Source: Parasedimentitalea maritima
GTDB taxonomy: Bacteria; Pseudomonadota; Alphaproteobacteria; Rhodobacterales; Rhodobacteraceae
DNA: 64,000 nt
Reading direction: 5' to 3'
Assembly: GCF_005771405.1 (NCBI RefSeq)
Contig: NZ_VAUA01000011.1
Span: 1 to 64,000 of the forward strand
Below the pieces are notes generated by a model. The model was not told the origin of the DNA. It made no database searches and saw only the letters and a list, made by a program, of their open reading frames with translations. Below, piece by piece: positions 1 to 8,373 of the stretch. The translations under genes and the position numbers were made by a program. Positions within the stretch are counted from its first letter, which is position 1; each line of letters starts with the position of its first letter.

Positions 1-56
1 TCTGCGTATCGCAGTATCCGCAGCTTACGTTGAATCTCGCGTTGATCCTTGTTCAT
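1..56 (-). CDS. Transposase, N-terminal fragment (cut by window edge)
   Basis: The reading frame starts at ATG 56-54 and gives MNKDQREIQRKLRILRYA before leaving the window. It is preceded by AAGGAGATGTTC, a strong Shine-Dalgarno with normal spacing. Basic N-termini of this kind precede the helix-turn-helix of IS3/IS481-type DDE transposases that I know from Rhodobacteraceae. Only 18 residues are visible, with no catalytic residues, so the assignment rests on resemblance and on the IS-like terminus just upstream. Confidence 0.5.
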   Translation of the reverse strand, partial: MNKDQREIQRKLRILRYA

Positions 57-123
57 GAACATCTCCTTCTTCCCAAATCTGGGAGGTTAAAGGAAATGTC
101 CCGCGAGTAACGGCATTTCTACA
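1..123 (-). mobile_element. Insertion sequence, one end only (rest lies left of the window)
   Basis: Read on the minus strand, the DNA starting at 123 begins TGTAGAAATGCC and leads within about 70 bases to a good ribosome binding site and the start of a transposase-like gene that runs off the left edge. A TGTA-type terminus is typical of several IS families, including IS481-like elements. The exact end at 123 is inferred from that terminus and from the point where the phage-type reading frame begins. The other end and any target-site duplication are outside the window, so the family is not fixed. Confidence 0.5.
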
Positions 124-1441
124 CTTGGTGACCTCTAACGGGGCGACCTGGCACCGGGGGCAGCCAGCAGATGACGTCTCCGTTGTATCCGGCGACACGT
201 ACAGCGTTACAGCCTTTGTCAAAGAGGGAACAAGTGGGCGCTGCCGCCTGACGATGCGCAATGGAGATCTAGCCGAAGAAACTCACATTCTGGGGCCGTT
301 GGGCGCATTGGCCGTCACGAACCAGACGGCGGGGAATGCGGTCTTACTCCGTCAACTGGCGGTTCCCGGCGGGCACCTTATCTATTGTACATTCACCCCG
401 AACTTTACCGGCTTGATGTCCGTTGGTATTGGCCCTGACAGTGCCGTGACTGGCGATGACATCACAGTTTATTTTGTGCAGTTTGAGGAGGGCAACGTGC
501 CAACCTCGCCCATCCTTTCCGACGGTGTTGCAACCTCGCGCGCAAAGGATGTTTTGACCCTTTCGGCTGTGACGCTGGCCCGTCTTCTGGTGGAGCATAA
601 TCAAGAGCCTGAGTTGACCACGCCACCTGCGCCTGGCTTGCCGGGATGGGATGACGGATCAAGCCCCGGCGGCTCAATGATCTATAATGCTGAGCTAGGC
701 GGTGTGGATGTGGCCAACACAACCGCGACCGCCCGCGCGAATTGCGATTTCGCCGCTGAGATCGGTAAGGTGTATCTGGTGGTCTTTGATCACCTGTCGG
801 GGCCTGCAATGGCCACATATATTTCCGAGGGCGGCACCGATTACAATCAAGGCACACTCAGCCCTGGCGAAACCGGCCGCGCCACGCTTTGGACAGCCAC
901 CGGCGTTGCCCCTAATGTCTCTGGACGGCAGTTCACTGGCGGGGAAACCTCGACATTTAGAGCCAGCATCAAAGAGGTCAACATGCCCGCCCGGCAGGAT
1001 GGGCAGCAAGTGATCGAAGATCTGACTGTGCATATTGAAGGCCGGATGACCTATGCGAAGCTGAACACCTATTCGACGCTCAATCTTTGGGAGCTTCGAA
1101 ACGATGCCGCAAACCGGATTGGCGCGAAGGTTGATACCGTGAATGGCACCGGGGATCTGATTGCAGTTCAGGGTGCAGACGGTGTTCTCACCTATACCGG
1201 CGACACCTCGACCTGGGCACCTGACATGGGGGTTCCATTTGGTGTGGCGACCTCCTTTTCGACCACTGAAACGGCGGTTGCAGAAAGGGGCGGTTTCTCG
1301 ACCACAAAAGCAGTTTCCGGCTTTCCTTATTTGGGCGGCGCCGCGCTGACATTTTCCCCAGAAAGCCCCATGACAATTTCCAGTCTTGAGCTGCGCCTGG
1401 GTGCGTCTGGAATTGATCTGGTGCAGGAGTTGGTGGCATGA
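124..1441 (+). pseudogene. Phage tail/structural-type protein, 5' end lost to IS insertion
   Basis: An open frame of about 438 codons begins abruptly at the presumed IS end. The only possible starts nearby are TTG 125 or GTG 128, and neither has a ribosome binding site. The first part, near residues 20-130, resembles a carbohydrate-binding or jelly-roll-like domain, and the segment around residues 120-140 with PTSPI and ATSRAKD recalls phage tail or head-decoration proteins that list a sample position and then TRA-D. The C-terminal half resembles a beta-rich phage structural domain. The stop overlaps the next gene (ATGA), as in phage structural operons. I infer a truncated prophage or gene-transfer-type remnant; the exact family is not recognised. 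Confidence 0.5.
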
Positions 1442-1932
1442 CCTATCACATCCGAGGAACCGAGGTTTTCGCTGATGTTGTCGAGGACGAAAACGGCACG
1501 GTCAGGCAAGTGAGCTTTGCGCTGAACGCCCCCACGCCTGCCCATGTTGAGGCAGCGGCACTGGCCAAAAATCTAATGGTCACCAAGCAGGAAACCCAAG
1601 ACGGTGTCTTGCGCGACTGGGTCGAAGAAGTACCCCATGCAAACTTCTTTCCGGTAGCTGTTGAACTGGTGCCTGCGGTCCGAGACGCCCAAGGCGAGGT
1701 CATCGCTGAACCTGTCATGGATACGTCCTACAGCGTCAATCTGGTCTTGGTTGGTGATCTGGTCCGCAAGGTGGACGGACACGGTTGGTTCCTTTGGGAA
1801 CTGCTGTTGCTGGAATGGATGGGGGCCGGTGCTGAAACCACCGTCAACGGCAAGGTGCCCGGCTTGGCTATGTCGGGCGTTTCATTGATTGACATGTCGA
1901 AGGTCCAGACACCGCAGGGAGCCGTAGCGTAA
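1438..1932 (+). CDS. Hypothetical phage-associated protein, 164 aa
   Basis: This gene starts at an ATG that overlaps the stop of the preceding phage-type gene by four bases, so the two were translated together. The product is 164 residues, acidic, without signal peptide or membrane segment. It has no motif I recognise. The N-terminal part alternates short beta-like segments and the C-terminal part contains a hydrophobic stretch around residues 115-130 (WFLWELLLLEW). Its position suggests an accessory tail or fibre protein, but that is inference from neighbours only. With its partner truncated it may no longer be functional. Confidence 0.5.
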   Translation: MTYHIRGTEVFADVVEDENGTVRQVSFALNAPTPAHVEAAALAKNLMVTKQETQDGVLRDWVEEVPHANFFPVAVELVPAVRDAQGEVIAEPVMDTSYSVNLVLVGDLVRKVDGHGWFLWELLLLEWMGAGAETTVNGKVPGLAMSGVSLIDMSKVQTPQGAVA

Positions 1933-1933
1933 C

Positions 1934-1973
1934 CCTCCCTACGGGGAGGCTAAGGGGTGCTGTAACACTCCTT
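1934..1973 (+). terminator. Tandem hairpins after the phage-type genes
   Basis: Two stem-loops follow the stop codon. The first pairs CCTCCC (1934-1939) with GGGAGG (1944-1949) over a TACG tetraloop. The second pairs AAGGGGTG (1952-1959) with CACTCCTT (1966-1973), one G-T wobble. Neither has a clear T-run, so this is a weak terminator call; it marks the end of the phage-type pair. Confidence 0.35.
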
Positions 1974-2222
1974 AACACGGGGCCATATTTTCACACAAAA
2001 CCCCGCCGACCAGCTTTCACTTTATGGCCGCTCCCACCCCTCGCGAGGGTCCGGCCTTTCTGAGCTAACACCCCTAAAAAAAACGACTGCGGTTTAACAA
2101 CGGAAGATTGGGAAAGATGTTTCACGCTTATTGATAGCGACAATCTGCATCGTGACGAATCATTCGCACCCTTATAACGTGTCTGAGAACACATATTTCA
2201 ATTGATATATTTAAGGGATGGT

Positions 2223-3293
2223 ATGGAGAAAATTTTTAACAGCATGCGGGACCGTATGCCATGGCCTGTTGCGCGGGTGCTCTTAAGGTCCCTGGGACTT
2301 GAGCCAAGCCAAGGATGGCAACGCACGATAAAAAAGTACGCTGACGCTCCACAGCAAAAACATATTGGCCCGCTTCTCGACAAAATTGAAGAACACAATC
2401 TTTGCGGTGAGAAATTCACCAAGATCTATGAGATTGAACCTGAAGAGCATAGGTTGGTCCAAAATTGGATCTCTGGTTTGGAGGTTCCCGAAAACCTTTT
2501 CACCAGAGCATACCCATTAACTCTTCCTGCAAATGAAATCGATGAAATTGGTGCCCCTCCTCAACTCGTGTCAGTAGTTCGCAACGACGACGGAATTGGT
2601 GCCGTATATACCCACGTGATCCGTCTCACGACTCGCGAAAAAATAGAACTCGGCGATCTCGTGGACGATCCCTCCGTTTTCGAAGATCAGTATGATGAAA
2701 TCATCGGCCTGAAGTATCGAACTGTTCAGTTGTTCAGCATTGCTTGGGTTCCCCATGATCGCAATGCTATCGAGATCCGCACTGACATGCCCGCCGGGAT
2801 GTCGACGGACTTCGCCCACGCAGTGCAATCACAGATCAGAAGAACGTTGAACGACTCTGAAATCATTGAGTTGAACCGACCTATTGATTTGTTCCCGTTG
2901 CTCGAGGCGATTTATGAAGACAGTAGAGACGGGCTTGTTGTCGAGCTCGGCTTTTCGACAACTTCAGCTTCAGTAAAAAATGAAAAGATGAGAAGAGCAG
3001 GTTTGGACCTGAGGACCGAACCCTACCATCTTGCTGGCAAAAAGGGCCTGGGCACACCCATTGAGCCTTTTAGACTTTTTGTTAGGTGGACTGTGGCCAC
3101 CGATGATATAAGGCTTACACCCGAATTGGGTCTGGTCGGAACGGCCAGAGGGCGTTCGACGATTGGAGAGCCCGGTAAGGTAGGCATTTCTGGAGCAATT
3201 ATCCGTAATTGTGTAGGCCGTGCAGATTTTGAATATGTGATTTCGAGAATGCACCATCATTTGGAAAGCTTAAAGGAAGAGGTAGGCACCTAG
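2223..3293 (+). CDS. Uncharacterised protein, first gene of a three-gene cassette (356 aa)
   Basis: I do not recognise this family. ATG 2223 is chosen because AGGGA lies just upstream; a TTG at 2202 would add seven residues. The product is about 356 residues, soluble, acidic in its first half, with no signal peptide or membrane helix. The central part (around 100-200) has alternating charged and hydrophobic segments, and the C-terminal part contains a Gly-rich stretch near residues 300-325. The DNA is AT-richer than the surrounding core genes (25 of 60 G+C in the line at 2941 against 34 of 60 at 5881). It overlaps the next gene by one base, so the cassette is probably translated as a unit. 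The location beside a prophage fragment suggests an acquired, possibly defence-related role, which is inference. Confidence 0.6.
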   Translation: MEKIFNSMRDRMPWPVARVLLRSLGLEPSQGWQRTIKKYADAPQQKHIGPLLDKIEEHNLCGEKFTKIYEIEPEEHRLVQNWISGLEVPENLFTRAYPLTLPANEIDEIGAPPQLVSVVRNDDGIGAVYTHVIRLTTREKIELGDLVDDPSVFEDQYDEIIGLKYRTVQLFSIAWVPHDRNAIEIRTDMPAGMSTDFAHAVQSQIRRTLNDSEIIELNRPIDLFPLLEAIYEDSRDGLVVELGFSTTSASVKNEKMRRAGLDLRTEPYHLAGKKGLGTPIEPFRLFVRWTVATDDIRLTPELGLVGTARGRSTIGEPGKVGISGAIIRNCVGRADFEYVISRMHHHLESLKEEVGT

Positions 3294-3706
3294 TGAAAGT
3301 TGATGAGCTGAAACTTGAACTAAATGCTGCGCTGGGTACTACTCAGGTCGCGAGTTTATGCGTTCAGCTCATCGATCAACTCGTTCATCTCGATGATGCA
3401 CATGGTCAAATGTTGACCTACACTTCGTTGCAGAAATTGCTGAACTACCCTGAGATCGACACCCCCTTAGTATCGGCGGTGCATTTCCTCACTTCATCCA
3501 GATACGCGTTACTCGAAGCGCATGGCCAACTAATTGACGATGACGGTGACGAATATCCATTGGAGGACGTGGATTTTAACGAAGTGCTCAAGTCCGGGTT
3601 CTTGGTTCATCCTGGAACAGGTGAAATAGTTATAGATGCCAAAGATAAAGTGATGCCTTATTTTGCGCTGTCTCTTCCAAAAGGCTTGGAGTGGGCACCA
3701 AAATGA
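3293..3706 (+). CDS. Uncharacterised protein, middle gene of the cassette (137 aa)
   Basis: Translation is taken to begin at GTG 3293, whose G is also the last base of the upstream TAG stop; AAGGAAGAGG lies about 10 bases before it. The 137-residue product is acidic and mostly helical by eye in its first 80 residues, with a D/E-rich segment near residues 80-95 (DDDGDEYPLEDVDF). No known domain is recognised. The gene is tightly coupled to both neighbours (1-base and 4-base overlaps), which is the pattern of a small accessory or middle component of a multi-protein system. Confidence 0.6.
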   Translation: MKVDELKLELNAALGTTQVASLCVQLIDQLVHLDDAHGQMLTYTSLQKLLNYPEIDTPLVSAVHFLTSSRYALLEAHGQLIDDDGDEYPLEDVDFNEVLKSGFLVHPGTGEIVIDAKDKVMPYFALSLPKGLEWAPK

Positions 3707-4320
3707 CAGCCGAAACGTCACTCTCCCAAATCGATGCACTTTCTGGAATCATGTGTGATGGCGCTGTATCTGCCTATCACCTTGCTAAAGATCACCCCAC
3801 ACGAGTTGATGCATTGGAACGTATTGTCGAGTTTTCGTACAATAGTTTGGTAAGGAATCGTCACCTTAACCAAGAGCAGGGCGAAGATGAGCTATCCGTT
3901 CAGATAGTAGAGCAGTTGCGAGTCCTCGCCATCCAGGCAACTCATGACACTCAAACTGGCGGTCACTGTGATGTTCACGTGGAAGGGAAGGATCACTTCC
4001 TTTGGATAGGCGAGGCCAAGGTCCACGGAGGCTATCAATGGCTGGAGGACGGTTTCCAGCAGCTATCTACTCGGTATGCGACTGGCGGTTACGGACAAGA
4101 CCACGGCGAAATCATTATTTACTGCCGCAACCGAGTTGGGCTCGATGTTCTGAACACTTGGAAAGAACGTTTGAAGGCTGTTCAACATGGTATTGAGATC
4201 TACGAGGACAAAACCGACACGCGTCTTTGGTTTAGATCCAGGCATCAATGTGAAAACAGCGGTCTCCCTTTTCATATACGGCACCGATTGATTCCACTCT
4301 ATTTTGCACCAAAGAAATAA
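3703..4320 (+). CDS. Putative PD-(D/E)XK-fold nuclease, last gene of the cassette
   Basis: The start ATG 3703 overlaps the preceding stop as ATGA. The 205-residue product carries the pattern of a PD-(D/E)XK nuclease: a helix with E63, then D90 in GGHCDVHVEG, then E104 and K106 in LWIGEAKV, and finally a Q-x-L-x-x-x-Y element (Q119/Q120 to Y125) like that of Cas4/AddB-type and restriction-like enzymes. That spacing, Asp then 13 residues then Glu-x-Lys, fits the metal-binding core. The small size and lack of an obvious DNA-recognition domain suggest it works with the two upstream proteins. The nuclease fold is inferred from motifs; no homologous family name is claimed. Confidence 0.55.
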   Translation: MTAETSLSQIDALSGIMCDGAVSAYHLAKDHPTRVDALERIVEFSYNSLVRNRHLNQEQGEDELSVQIVEQLRVLAIQATHDTQTGGHCDVHVEGKDHFLWIGEAKVHGGYQWLEDGFQQLSTRYATGGYGQDHGEIIIYCRNRVGLDVLNTWKERLKAVQHGIEIYEDKTDTRLWFRSRHQCENSGLPFHIRHRLIPLYFAPKK

Positions 4321-4627
4321 CAAACGAGTTGCTGCAACTTTCTCTGTCCCAGTTTGCAAGAATCTCTGTCCCGCTACAACATATAAACTGATTTCCTTAG
4401 AAAACAAAAGATTCGAAATTCTTTGCATGCACGACTTAGCAAATTTGCAATTTCTGAAAAAAGTTTCGCCGCATCACGCAGAACGATGAGCTTTGCAAAA
4501 CTTTGCAACACCATCCACACTCAATCTGCAAATAAATTGCGATAATCTGCCGCGTCCTGCCGCAGATCCCTTGCCCGAGAGGCCCGCTTCCGCCTAACTC
4601 GGATACGAGGAATGGGAGGAACACAGC
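4321..4627 (+). promoter_or_regulatory. prpE upstream region with TTTGCAA repeats (possible ScfR-type operator)
   Basis: This 307-base gap is strongly AT-rich (19 of 60 G+C in the line at 4381). It contains TTTGCAAA at 4492-4499 followed two bases later by TTTGCAAC at 4502-4509, and another TTTGCAAT at 4444-4451. From memory, the propionyl-CoA-responsive ScfR-family regulator PccR of Rhodobacter sphaeroides binds paired TTTGCAAA sites separated by four bases. Here the spacing is two, so the regulator is only suggested. No gene is seen in the gap. Confidence 0.4.
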
Positions 4628-6520
4628 ATGTCGTACCAAGAGGTCTATCAAGCCTGGAAAAATGATCCCGAAGGGTTCTGGATGCAGGCCGCCGAGGCGA
4701 TCAGCTGGGATCAACGGCCCAGTAAGGCCCTGTTCGACGATGCTGCGCCCTCGTACGAATGGTTTTCTGACGCCCGCGTCAACACCTGCTACAACGCCGT
4801 CGACCGTCACGTGGAAGCAGGTCGCGGTGAACAGACGGCGATCATCTACGACAGCCCAATCACCCATACCAAACGCGAGATTTCATACGTTGAGTTGCGC
4901 AACCGCGTTGCCAGCCTGGCGGGGGCACTGCGCGCAAAAGGCGTCGAAAAAGGTGACCGGGTCATCATCTACATGCCAATGATCCCCGAAGCACTGGAGG
5001 CGATGCTGGCCTGTGCCCGGATCGGTGCTGTGCATTCGGTGGTATTTGGTGGCTTTGCTGCGAATGAACTGGCGGTGCGCATTGACGATGCCAAACCCAA
5101 AGCCATTATCGCTGCCTCCTGCGGATTAGAACCCAATCGTGTGGTGCACTACAAACCGCTTCTCGATGGTGCCATAGATCTGGCCGAACACAAGCCGGAT
5201 TTCTGCGTGATCTTCCAGCGAGAACAAGATGTCGCCCAATTGATCGAAGGCCGAGATGTCAACTGGCACGGGTTTCAATACGGGGTTGAGCCCGCAGATT
5301 GTTTGCCGGTCGAAGGCAACCACCCAGCCTATATCCTCTACACTTCAGGAACTACCGGTCAGCCCAAGGGCGTGATCCGCCACACAGCTGGTCAACTGGT
5401 TGCGCTGAACTGGACCATGAAGAACATCTATAACGTCGACTCTGGCGATGTGTTCTGGGCCGCATCGGATGTTGGCTGGGTCGTGGGTCACAGCTACATT
5501 TGCTATGCACCGCTAATCGCAGGGAACACTACGATTGTGTTCGAAGGCAAGCCGATAGGCACCCCTGATGCCGGTACTTTTTGGCGGGTGATTTCTGAAC
5601 ATAAAGTCAAAAGCTTTTTCACCGCCCCCACAGCGTTCCGCGCGGTCAAGCGTGAAGATCCCACTGGCGAATTCATCAAAAAATACGACCTTACTAATTT
5701 GGGTCAGGTCTATCTGGCAGGGGAACGCGCGGATCCCGCCACCATTCTCTGGGCACAGGAACACCTTGGTGTGCCGGTAATCGACCATTGGTGGCAAACC
5801 GAGACCGGCTGGTCTATTGCCGCCAACCCGCTAGGTATCGAAGAACTGCCTACCAAGCTTGGCTCACCTGCGGTCGCGATGCCCGGATACCAAGTGGATA
5901 TTCTCGACGACGCAGGCCATCCAGTTGCAGCGGGAGAATTGGGCGCCATCGCCATCAAGCTGCCACTGCCACCGGGCACCCTGCCCAGTCTGTGGAACGC
6001 CCCGGAACGGTTCCAGTCAAGCTATCTGGACGCTTTTCCCGGCTACTATGAAACCGGTGATGCTGGCATGAAAGACGAAGACGGCTACCTCTACATCATG
6101 GCGCGCACGGACGACGTCATCAATGTAGCAGGTCACCGGTTGTCAACTGGCGGCATGGAAGAAGTGTTGGCCGACCATCCGGATGTTGCCGAATGCGCCG
6201 TAATTGGCGTCACCGACCAGTTGAAGGGGCAAATGCCAGTTGGGTTCCTCTGCCTGAATGCCACTGCGATCCGCGATCACGCCGATGTTGTTTCAGAGGT
6301 GGTCAAACTGGTGCGTGAAAAAATTGGCCCGGTTGCCGCATTCAAACTGGCCGTGGTTGTGGACCGACTGCCAAAAACCCGGTCGGGAAAAATCCTGCGT
6401 GGCACCATGGTGAACATCGCCGATGGAACCACATTCAAAATGCCGGCCACCATTGAGGACCCTAGCGTTCTGGACGAGATCAAGACTGCGCTGCAAACAA
6501 TCGGCTATGCCGGTGAGTAA
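4628..6520 (+). CDS. prpE: Propionyl-CoA synthetase / short-chain acyl-CoA ligase
   Basis: This 630-residue protein is a full-length member of the acetyl/propionyl-CoA synthetase branch of AMP-forming ligases, which activate a short-chain acid with ATP and CoA. The phosphate-binding loop YTSGTTGQPKG is at residues 238-248, the WWQTETG motif follows near residue 380-390, and the C-terminal domain ends with TRSGK, Lys588 being the catalytic lysine normally controlled by acetylation. The opening residues (SYQEVYQAWKNDPEGFW) are characteristic of PrpE rather than AcsA. GGGAGGAACACAGC precedes the ATG. It stands alone, with a possible propionyl-CoA-responsive operator upstream. Confidence 0.88.
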   Translation: MSYQEVYQAWKNDPEGFWMQAAEAISWDQRPSKALFDDAAPSYEWFSDARVNTCYNAVDRHVEAGRGEQTAIIYDSPITHTKREISYVELRNRVASLAGALRAKGVEKGDRVIIYMPMIPEALEAMLACARIGAVHSVVFGGFAANELAVRIDDAKPKAIIAASCGLEPNRVVHYKPLLDGAIDLAEHKPDFCVIFQREQDVAQLIEGRDVNWHGFQYGVEPADCLPVEGNHPAYILYTSGTTGQPKGVIRHTAGQLVALNWTMKNIYNVDSGDVFWAASDVGWVVGHSYICYAPLIAGNTTIVFEGKPIGTPDAGTFWRVISEHKVKSFFTAPTAFRAVKREDPTGEFIKKYDLTNLGQVYLAGERADPATILWAQEHLGVPVIDHWWQTETGWSIAANPLGIEELPTKLGSPAVAMPGYQVDILDDAGHPVAAGELGAIAIKLPLPPGTLPSLWNAPERFQSSYLDAFPGYYETGDAGMKDEDGYLYIMARTDDVINVAGHRLSTGGMEEVLADHPDVAECAVIGVTDQLKGQMPVGFLCLNATAIRDHADVVSEVVKLVREKIGPVAAFKLAVVVDRLPKTRSGKILRGTMVNIADGTTFKMPATIEDPSVLDEIKTALQTIGYAGE

Positions 6521-6543
6521 CCGCGCCTAAACTAAACATAAGT

Positions 6544-6562
6544 CCCCGCCGCACAGGTGGGG
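6544..6562 (+). terminator. GC-rich hairpin after prpE
   Basis: CCCCGCC (6544-6550) pairs with GGTGGGG (6556-6562) over a GCACA loop, one G-T wobble. It lies 24 bases past the prpE stop. There is no T-run, so it may end transcription weakly or only protect the 3' end. Confidence 0.35.
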
Positions 6563-6720
6563 TCGGTGAGGGAGTTGTCAGACGACGCCCTCACCCTCTT
6601 GGGCCGCTGCAACCGACACATGCAAGAGGGGCATATTAGCTGCCTGCTCACCTTTGTGACCTTGGGTTTCCCTTGCAACTCCTCTGTCGCTGTCTAACCT
6701 GCCCACAGGAGATTAGTGAC

Positions 6721-8166
6721 ATGACAAACAACGATATTTGGCGCTTTAGCGCCAGCGAGATTGCCAACCGCACCCGTGCCGGTGACCTAAGTGCCGAGGA
6801 CAGCATTACTGCCTCGATCACCCGTATGAACATTGCAAACTCAGCCCTTAATGCCGTGGTCGAAGATCTGAGTGCGGAAGCTTTGGAACGCGCACGCGCA
6901 CTGGACAAGGCCCGCGCAGATGGCACCACGCCCGGCCCGTTACACGGCGTGCCAGTCACCATCAAGATTAACGTGGATCAGGCGGGTCATGCCTCCTCCA
7001 ACGGGGTCACAGCGCTAAAGGATCTGATTGCCCCGGCAGATGCACCACTGGTGGCAAACTTGCAGAACGCAGGCGCCGTTGTGATTGGGCGCACCAATAC
7101 GCCCGAGTTTTCCTTCCGGGCGGACACTGACAATCCACTGTTTGGCCGCACTCATAACCCCTGGGGCAAACACATCTCGCCCGGTGGTTCGTCTGGTGGG
7201 GCCGGCGCCGCTGTGATGGCCGGCATCGGTGCGTTGGCGCATGGCAATGACATTGGTGGATCTTTGCGCTTTCCGGCTGCAGCCAACGGCGCGGTGACGG
7301 TTAAGCCCGGATTGGGCCGTGTCCCCGCCTACAACCCCAGTCAGTCTGCCGAACGTGGAATACTGGCTCAGTCAATGTCGGTACAGGGTCTGCTGACCCG
7401 CAACGCCGCCGACCTGCACCTGTCGATGCCAACTCTGATTGCTCCGGATCCACGCGATCCCTTCCATGTCCCAATGCCCTGGCATGGTGCCCCAATCGAA
7501 GGACCAATCAAAGTCGCCTTTACCAAGAACACCTTTGGCTATGATCTGCACCCCGAGGTCGAAGCGGCACTGGACACCGCACGCGACGCCCTGCTTGACG
7601 CCGGATACATCGTCGAAGAAGTCGAACCGCCAAATGTCTTTGACGCAGGTCGCACGGGCTATCGCGCCCTGATGGGGGAGGTCTGGTCGCTAATGAAGAA
7701 AGATGTTGATGCTGCGGGTTCACAAACCGTGCGTGATATCTTTGCGGTTTATTTCCAGGAATTCCCGCCATTTTTGGAAACCGAACTGCTGCAAATGATG
7801 GCCAAACGCACCTATTATGCCCGTGAGTGGTCACTATTTCTGGAACAATATCCGTTAGTACTGACGCCCTTTCTGCCACAGCCGTTTTTCAAACCAGATC
7901 GCGATACAGAAGGCGCTGAAGGTGTGCATGAGGTGTTGGGTTGCGCAGTCTATTCCTACGCCATCAACTATATGGGCCTGCCAGCGGGTTGCGTGCCTTC
8001 TCGGTTGGCGGATTTGCCTCAGGGGCCACAACCGATCAACGTGCAAATTGTTGCCCGCCGGTGGCGCGAGGATCTGGCTGTGGATGCCTGTGCTGCCATC
8101 GAAAAGCGTGTTGGGCGCATGTGTGACCTGCTTTGGCAGAAAATGGAGCAAGGTGGTAGCCGCTGA
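6721..8166 (+). CDS. Amidase signature family protein
   Basis: This 481-residue protein belongs to the amidase signature family, Ser-cisSer-Lys hydrolases acting on carboxamides. The catalytic lysine is Lys82 in PVTIKIN, the cis-serine is Ser157 in PGGSSGG, and the nucleophile is Ser181 in NDIGGSLRFPA. The C-terminal 150 residues hold the usual variable substrate pocket. ATG 6721 is chosen because GGAGATTAGTGAC precedes it; an upstream start would add 16 residues without a ribosome binding site. The substrate cannot be read from sequence. It is not GatA, since GatB and GatC are absent nearby. It is transcribed alone and converges on nadK. Confidence 0.85.
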   Translation: MTNNDIWRFSASEIANRTRAGDLSAEDSITASITRMNIANSALNAVVEDLSAEALERARALDKARADGTTPGPLHGVPVTIKINVDQAGHASSNGVTALKDLIAPADAPLVANLQNAGAVVIGRTNTPEFSFRADTDNPLFGRTHNPWGKHISPGGSSGGAGAAVMAGIGALAHGNDIGGSLRFPAAANGAVTVKPGLGRVPAYNPSQSAERGILAQSMSVQGLLTRNAADLHLSMPTLIAPDPRDPFHVPMPWHGAPIEGPIKVAFTKNTFGYDLHPEVEAALDTARDALLDAGYIVEEVEPPNVFDAGRTGYRALMGEVWSLMKKDVDAAGSQTVRDIFAVYFQEFPPFLETELLQMMAKRTYYAREWSLFLEQYPLVLTPFLPQPFFKPDRDTEGAEGVHEVLGCAVYSYAINYMGLPAGCVPSRLADLPQGPQPINVQIVARRWREDLAVDACAAIEKRVGRMCDLLWQKMEQGGSR

Positions 8167-8206
8167 TACCCGCCGCTTCAAACAAAGGCGCATACAAAAT
8201 CAAACG

Positions 8207-8234
8207 CGGGCGTGGGGTTGAGGCCCCGCGCCCG
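8207..8234. terminator. Strong hairpin between convergent amidase and nadK genes
   Basis: CGGGCGTGGGG (8207-8217) pairs with CCCCGCGCCCG (8224-8234), one G-T wobble, loop TTGAGG. It sits between two converging genes and is the likely shared terminator, although no T-run follows on either strand. The rest of 8167-8373 shows no gene. Confidence 0.45.
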
Positions 8235-8373
8235 ACGCTTGCACACCATGCATACTCATTTACAACACTATGGCTCCGCATGGGGAGACCACCACTGTTT
8301 CCAGCCAACCAGAGGTAGTGTAATTTGATGCTACGTCTTGTGATCCGACCTCACGTTTTCGTGTGCAAAAAGA

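Noticed and set aside
96-110. ATG with a strong ribosome binding site (GGAGG at 82-86) giving a four-codon frame
   Set aside because: It stops at once (ATG TCC CGC GAG TAA) and lies inside the presumed IS terminus, so it is not taken as the phage gene start.
6721-8166. GatA subunit of the tRNA amidotransferase
   Set aside because: No gatB or gatC is adjacent and the length and C-terminal half fit a general amidase.
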